64,000 bases of DNA from Mesorhizobium sp. CA8 (GTDB lineage: Bacteria; Pseudomonadota; Alphaproteobacteria; Rhizobiales; Rhizobiaceae), in assembly GCF_020164955.1 (NCBI RefSeq), contig NZ_JAIUHG010000022.1, forward strand, positions 1-64,000. Reading direction: 5' to 3'. A model generated the notes under the pieces. It was not told the DNA's origin and searched no databases. It saw only the letters and a list, made by a program, of their open reading frames with translations. Shown one piece after another: positions 59,746 through 64,000 of this stretch (positions are counted from its first letter, which is position 1; every line of letters begins with the position of its first letter). The position numbers and the translations under genes were made by a program.

Positions 59746-60537
59746 TCAACGGGTGTTCTGCCGCAGCCACTTCTTCCAGGCGGCTTCCGAGCCGTTGAAG
59801 ACGTTGATGTCGGACTTGCCGATCATGCCGGGCACGATGCCGGTGCCGGTGTACTGCCAGAAGGTGAAGGGGTGGCTGCCGTATTTCTCGCGCGGATGGC
59901 CGGCGACCGAGCGCAGCCAATAGGGATAGCCGCGGAAGGTCGCCAACTGGTTGTCGTCGAAGAAATCGACCGAGGTGTAGATGATCGGCTTCTTGCCGTA
60001 GTAGCGCTCGACCATTTGGAGGAAGACGGTCATTTCGCTGCGCACGGTGGCCGGATCGGGGCGCAGCCTGCAGGTCGGCGATTTCGGGTTCCATTCCATG
60101 TCGAGCACCGGCGGCAGCGCCGACGGGTCTCGCGGGACATTGGCGATGAACCAGCGCGCCTGGGTTTCCGCCGGGGTGCAGAAATAGAAGAAATGATAGG
60201 CGGCGCGCGGAACTCCGGCCGCTCTTGTGCGCGCCCAGTGCTCGTTGAAATAGTCGTCGAAACGGTCGCCGCCCTCGGTCGCCTTGATGAAGGCGAAGGA
60301 GATGCCGCTGGCCTTGGCGGTCGGCCAGTCGACCGAGGTCTGGTATTTGGAAACATCGGTGCCGTGGATGGCGTATGTCCACGGCGCGCCGCTGTCCCAC
60401 TCATGCGGATTGGAGTCCTCGAATTTGGGTGCGCGCACGGCAACGGTCTGCGACGACGGCGACAATGGTGAGAGGTCCTCCACGGTCGAGCAGGCGCCCA
60501 GCAGCGTAAGCATCAGGATGGCCGCAAAACGGCGCAT
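59746..60537 (-). CDS. Glycoside hydrolase family 25 lysozyme-like lipoprotein
   Basis: A 263-aa lipoprotein (lipobox L-G-A-C, Cys16) with a GH25 muramidase domain. Catalytic-face residues are visible: 'HGTDVSKYQ' Asp, 'VLDMEWNP' Asp/Glu, and 'FWQYTGTG' near the C-terminus. It likely cleaves peptidoglycan at N-acetylmuramic acid. It is encoded 183 bases upstream (minus strand) of the MltB-type gene, so cell-wall remodelling is a local theme. Confidence 0.92.
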   Translation of the reverse strand: MRRFAAILMLTLLGACSTVEDLSPLSPSSQTVAVRAPKFEDSNPHEWDSGAPWTYAIHGTDVSKYQTSVDWPTAKASGISFAFIKATEGGDRFDDYFNEHWARTRAAGVPRAAYHFFYFCTPAETQARWFIANVPRDPSALPPVLDMEWNPKSPTCRLRPDPATVRSEMTVFLQMVERYYGKKPIIYTSVDFFDDNQLATFRGYPYWLRSVAGHPREKYGSHPFTFWQYTGTGIVPGMIGKSDINVFNGSEAAWKKWLRQNTR

Positions 60538-60657
60538 GATATCCCCCGAGCCGGGTTCAGCCGGCCGCTGGTGGGTCCTTTAATGATGGCGGTCGCTTAC
60601 GCAGGCCCCCTCCGGACGATCGCCCCACATGACCGTCCTAAGTCTCGTTTGTCTGTC

Positions 60658-60700
60658 CATGTCGTTGTCCCAAAACCGCTGCGCACTTTTGGGCGACATG
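60658..60700. repeat. Palindromic intergenic element, family B copy 2
   Basis: CATGTCG (60658-60664) and CGACATG (60694-60700) with inner TCCCAAAA/TTTTGGG arms form a long hairpin, the same core as the second hairpin of copy 1 at 17908-17957. It lies in the gap 60538-60828, which otherwise shows only the start region of the next gene. Confidence 0.8.
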
Positions 60701-60828
60701 GAGCATTTGATCGCCGAACATGGTTGATAATCCATTGACGGCGCTCGACGATGCCGGCGATTTTGCGGAAGCAATGGCGGCAAATCGATGACATAAATCG
60801 AGCCGGCGAATCCGAAAGGCGGGGGACG

Positions 60829-62211
60829 ATGCGGGCTGTGGTGAAGTTCATCAAATGGCTGCTTGGGCTTGTGGTCCTGGCGGTGGCGGCACTCTTCGCC
60901 TGGCTCTATCTCGCGCCACCGGAGCTGATCCGCGTCGGCTCCGGCTATGCGGCCAAGATCGTCTGCTCGAATGTCTTCATCGCCGGCCGCGACGCCAAAG
61001 AGGTTCTTGCCGTCGACGTGCAGGCGCCCGGCCATCCGTTGCTCAAGCTGATGAAGGTCTCCGTCGACAAGGAAAGAGGACTCGTTTCGGCGGGCTTGCT
61101 TGGGTTTTTCGGCAAGAGCGTTGCCGTCGAGCGCGATGGCGTCGGCTGCGCGTCGGTTCCGGACGGCGACACCGGCAAGGCAAGGCAGATATCGCTGCGT
61201 GCCGCGCCGCCGGCGGCGGCGCAGCCCGACGCGCTCTGGCCCGATGGTGAGCGTGTGGATGCTTCGCAGAACCCCGAAGTCGCGAAGATCGTCGACGATG
61301 CCGCTATGGCCGGCATTGGCATGCGCGCCATCGTGGTCGTGAAGAACGGCCGCATCGTCGCCGAGCGTTATGGCGAGGGCTTTTCGGCCAAGACGCCGCT
61401 GCTCGGCTGGTCGATGACCAAGACGGTGAATGCCGCGATCGTCGGCACGCTGATCAAGGACGGCAAGCTGGCGCTCGACAACAAGGGCCTGTTCAAGCCG
61501 TGGAAGGCCGACGGACGCGCCGCCGTCAGCCTTGCCGACATGATGGCAATGTCGAGCGGGCTGGCGTTCAACGAGGACTATGGCGACGTCGCCGACGTGA
61601 CGCGCATGCTTTATCTCGAGCCGGACATGGCTCGCTTCGCCGAGGCTCAACCGCTGACCGGCGAGGTGGGAAAAGTGTTTTCCTATTCGAGCGGCACGGC
61701 GGTGATGCTGTCGCGGCTGTGGCAGGACGCGATCGGCGACAAGGCGAAGGCGCTGGCATGGCCGCGCACGGCGCTGTTCGAGCCGCTCGGTATGCACAGC
61801 GCGGTGCTCGAGACCGACGAGCAAGGCACGTTCGTCGGCTCCTCCTACCTCTATGCCACGGCGCATGACTGGGCGCGCTTCGGTCAATTCCTGCTGCAGG
61901 GCGGCGTCTGGAACGGAAACCAGATACTGCCTGCCGGTTTCGTCGACTGGATGCGCGAGCCCGTGCCGGCCTCGAAGGTCTACGGCAAGGGACAAGTCTG
62001 GATTGAAGGCCCGGGCGATGAGGAAAATCCCGGCGCAGGCGTCGCTGCAGGCCTGCCCAAAGACACCTACTGGATGGAGGGCCATGACGGCCAGACGGTG
62101 GCAATCATTCCGTCGGAGCAGTTGGTGGTGGTGCGGCTTGGGCTGACGCCGGGCAAGTTCGGATATCGACCACAGAGGATGGTTGGGGCGCTGGTGAAGG
62201 CGCTGCACTGA
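60829..62211 (+). CDS. Serine hydrolase of the beta-lactamase/class C family, membrane-anchored
   Basis: A 460-aa protein with an N-terminal membrane anchor (about residues 10-27) and a class C beta-lactamase-fold domain. Catalytic motifs: Ser195-x-x-Lys198 in 'WSMTKTV' and the Tyr motif 'YSSGTAV'. Relatives include 6-aminohexanoate-dimer hydrolases, esterases and DD-peptidases; substrate unknown. ATG 60829 with a GGGGGACG site precedes the anchor. Confidence 0.9.
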   Translation: MRAVVKFIKWLLGLVVLAVAALFAWLYLAPPELIRVGSGYAAKIVCSNVFIAGRDAKEVLAVDVQAPGHPLLKLMKVSVDKERGLVSAGLLGFFGKSVAVERDGVGCASVPDGDTGKARQISLRAAPPAAAQPDALWPDGERVDASQNPEVAKIVDDAAMAGIGMRAIVVVKNGRIVAERYGEGFSAKTPLLGWSMTKTVNAAIVGTLIKDGKLALDNKGLFKPWKADGRAAVSLADMMAMSSGLAFNEDYGDVADVTRMLYLEPDMARFAEAQPLTGEVGKVFSYSSGTAVMLSRLWQDAIGDKAKALAWPRTALFEPLGMHSAVLETDEQGTFVGSSYLYATAHDWARFGQFLLQGGVWNGNQILPAGFVDWMREPVPASKVYGKGQVWIEGPGDEENPGAGVAAGLPKDTYWMEGHDGQTVAIIPSEQLVVVRLGLTPGKFGYRPQRMVGALVKALH

Positions 62212-62220
62212 TCGCGTTTG

Positions 62221-62886
62221 CTATTTGCAGGATCCGATCACGGCCAGCCAGGCATAGCCGCGATAAAGCGTTCTGAAACGGAAGGTTGCGCCGGTGCGCT
62301 GCGATTCCGATTCAAGCACGTCGCGCAGTGAAGCGCGCGGCGCGACATGGAATTTCCGCAGCCAGCCGCGCAGCAGGGCGCGGAACCAGGGCGGCAGGCC
62401 TTCCTGCTGGCCGAAATCGACGACATGCAGCGAGCCGCCAGAGGCGAGCGCGGCAAGGGCGGCCGATACGGTCTTTTCCCAGCCGGGGATCATCGACAGC
62501 GAATAGGAGATGAAGACGCGGTCGAAGCGTTCGAGGCCGAAGAGAGCCTTGGCGTCGAAATTGGTGGCGTCGCCGCGCGCCAGGCTCACTTTGCCGGACA
62601 GACCTTCACGCGCGATGGCCGCGTTTGCCGTCTCCAGCATCTCGGCCGAGATGTCGAGGCCGAAGAAACGGGCCTCCGGATAGCGGCAGGCGGCAAGGGC
62701 GATGTTGCGGCCGGTGCCGCAGCCGAGCTCCAGAACGGTGCCGCCCTGCGGCACGTCCAGCCCGTCGATCAGCCGGTCTCGGCCAAGCAGATAGTATTTG
62801 CGGGTCAGGTCATAGATATGGCGCTGCCAGCGGTAGACGCCGTCCATCAGTTCGGCATGGCTGGCCGGCAGCTCCGTCGTGCTCAT
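62221..62886 (-). CDS. btaB: Diacylglyceryl-homoserine N-methyltransferase BtaB
   Basis: A 221-aa SAM-dependent methyltransferase that adds three methyls to diacylglyceryl-homoserine to form the betaine lipid DGTS. The SAM motif is 'VLELGCGTGRNIAL' (about 50-63), and the N-terminus 'YRWQRHIYDLTRKYYLLGRD' is family specific. Its start overlaps the btaA stop (ATGA), so it is coupled to it. The pair is normally induced by phosphate starvation through PhoB; the promoter is outside the window. Confidence 0.95.
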   Translation of the reverse strand: MSTTELPASHAELMDGVYRWQRHIYDLTRKYYLLGRDRLIDGLDVPQGGTVLELGCGTGRNIALAACRYPEARFFGLDISAEMLETANAAIAREGLSGKVSLARGDATNFDAKALFGLERFDRVFISYSLSMIPGWEKTVSAALAALASGGSLHVVDFGQQEGLPPWFRALLRGWLRKFHVAPRASLRDVLESESQRTGATFRFRTLYRGYAWLAVIGSCK

Positions 62887-64000
62887 GCTGCGCGCTTCAC
62901 ATAGAGGTGGAAGCCGCCATAGATCGCCGAGCGGTCTTTTGCCGAGAATTCGCGCGAGGCGTCGGCCTCGTAGATCCATTGGTCGAGCAGCGAACCGGAG
63001 ACACGGCCGGGAAGGAGGCTTGGTTCGGCCGCGGTGCGGAAGATGACGCGGGCGCCCACCGAAGCGGTGCGGGTGATCTCGGTCCACAGCGCGTTGAGCA
63101 GGTCGTCGGTCATCCAGTCCTGCGCGTCGAGCAGGACGAAGCGGTCGACGCTGCCCGCATCCTTGGCGGCAAGGAATTTGATCAGGTTGGCGTGGTGGAT
63201 GGCGACGCGATCGATGTTGTTGCGGATCGTCTTGTAGTTGCGCTCTTCCAGATAAGCAGGCAGCGCCGCTTCGCCGGGTTGCGGATAGCGGCGGGCAAAG
63301 GCCTGCCAGGCGAAGTAATTGTTCTTGAGCGGGAAATCGCAAGCGAGCTTTTCCAGCCGCGCCTTGAGCACGCTCGCCATCGAACCGTCGCCGGAGGTAA
63401 TCAGCGAGTCATACTGCGCCGGCGGAATGCCGAGGCCGAACAGCGAAGCCTTGCGCGAGGTCGCCCAGCGCAAGAGCTTCTTGTCGAAGACCGGCGCCAG
63501 TTCCTCGTTGAAGAAGCGGCGCTGCTCACCGATGTTTTCCGCCTTCATGATGCAGGCCGGATCGACGCCGAACAGTTTTGCGACGCGATGACCCATGGCG
63601 ATGAAGAGGCCGAGCAGGCCGTTCTGGTAGAAGTTGCGGTCGAAGACCGAGATGCGGCGGCGGCCGCGCCAATTGCGGCGCTCCCAGTAATGGCGGCTGA
63701 CCGGATCGAGATGCGGCGCGATGAAGCGATCATAGGCGTCCGAATTGTGGCTGGTGCCGGCTGCGCCGAAGAAGCGGAACAGGTCGCGCTGCGACGGCAG
63801 GTGGCGCACCGCTTCCACCTTCATGCGGTTCAGCGCGACATGCGCGGCGTTGAGATCGACGGCGTCGATCCGGGCCGGCGAGCGGGTGAGATAGGCCAGA
63901 ATGTTGCAGCCGCCCGAGGCGATCGTGACGACCCGGTGCCCCGCGCCAAGCTGCATGGCCTCCATGTCGACCTCGGGGTCTTCCCAGATCTGCGGATAGA
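62883..64000 (-). CDS. btaA: S-adenosylmethionine:diacylglycerol 3-amino-3-carboxypropyltransferase BtaA, 5' end missing
   Basis: The enzyme moves the aminocarboxypropyl group of SAM to diacylglycerol, the first step of DGTS synthesis at the inner membrane. Seen here are 372 codons; the frame stays open to the last base and reads 'YPQIWEDPEVDMEAMQL' at the window end, which is internal in BtaA, so about 45 codons and the promoter lie beyond. 'TIASGGCNILAYLTR' is the SAM-binding region and 'VDLNAAHVALNRMK' follows it. Confidence 0.95.
   Translation of the reverse strand, partial: YPQIWEDPEVDMEAMQLGAGHRVVTIASGGCNILAYLTRSPARIDAVDLNAAHVALNRMKVEAVRHLPSQRDLFRFFGAAGTSHNSDAYDRFIAPHLDPVSRHYWERRNWRGRRRISVFDRNFYQNGLLGLFIAMGHRVAKLFGVDPACIMKAENIGEQRRFFNEELAPVFDKKLLRWATSRKASLFGLGIPPAQYDSLITSGDGSMASVLKARLEKLACDFPLKNNYFAWQAFARRYPQPGEAALPAYLEERNYKTIRNNIDRVAIHHANLIKFLAAKDAGSVDRFVLLDAQDWMTDDLLNALWTEITRTASVGARVIFRTAAEPSLLPGRVSGSLLDQWIYEADASREFSAKDRSAIYGGFHLYVKRAA

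Noticed and set aside
1..64000. tRNA/rRNA genes, CRISPR arrays, integrases or complete insertion sequences
   Set aside because: None was recognised by eye on either strand; the repeats seen are palindromic and dispersed, not spacer-repeat arrays, and no transposase frame is present.

Overview
The window looks like a chromosomal stretch from a high-GC alphaproteobacterium of the Hyphomicrobiales, most likely Mesorhizobium or a close relative. The clues are the gene families (PreT/PreA pyrimidine degradation with a RutR-like regulator, a SahR-like regulator next to metF, BtaA/BtaB betaine-lipid synthesis, an MttB-type methyltransferase beside a dimethylglycine-dehydrogenase-like flavoprotein) and several families of large intergenic palindromes. 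The genus is inferred from recall of these families; no search was run. I saw no rRNA, tRNA, CRISPR array or complete insertion sequence.

Layout. 1-4127 is the 3' part of a tamB-like gene with a long internal duplication. 4402-10787 is a complete peptide-type ABC importer (Tat-exported binding protein, two permeases, one fused double ATPase). 10802-17600 holds a lytic-transglycosylase-like lipoprotein, the MttB-family/dimethylglycine-dehydrogenase-like pair, a DoxX protein, a secreted protein and a two-domain VOC protein. 17709-17957 is two abutting palindromic repeats, followed by a chaC gene that appears broken by a one-base frameshift.

18873-37513 is dominated by reductive pyrimidine catabolism: preT, preA, a RutR-like repressor, an omega-amino-acid aminotransferase, a second TetR regulator, an N-carbamoyl-amino-acid hydrolase, dihydropyrimidinase, a cupin and a NitT/TauT-type ABC importer. 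Together these can turn uracil or thymine into beta-amino acids and then semialdehydes. Palindromes of the RutR type TTGACC-N4-GGTCAA lie before preT, between rutR and the aminotransferase, and between the second regulator and the hydrolase, so the scattered transcription units probably form one regulon. An Rrf2/CMD/DoxX unit, an SDR pair and a MmyB-type regulator with a possibly leaderless mRNA are interspersed.

37682-44528 carries a CHRD protein, a ThDP enzyme/CoA-transferase operon, an alpha/beta hydrolase, an RNase T2 and a membrane diguanylate cyclase. ettA (44791-46440) is followed after 3 bases by a visibly AT-richer insert: a BglII/BstYI-like restriction endonuclease tail to tail with an MT-A70 adenine methyltransferase, a probable type II restriction-modification cassette. 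48059-55496 resumes with tam, a FabH-like synthase, an isoprenylcysteine-methyltransferase-like membrane protein, a MOSC protein, an SDR, a DUF2293-like protein/trmO, and the sahR-metF operon. A 28-codon hydrophobic ORF with a perfect Shine-Dalgarno sits in the next gap. 55886-64000 has an EamA exporter, a type III ornithine/lysine-type decarboxylase, two cell-wall hydrolases, a serine hydrolase, and btaB/btaA, with btaA cut by the window end.
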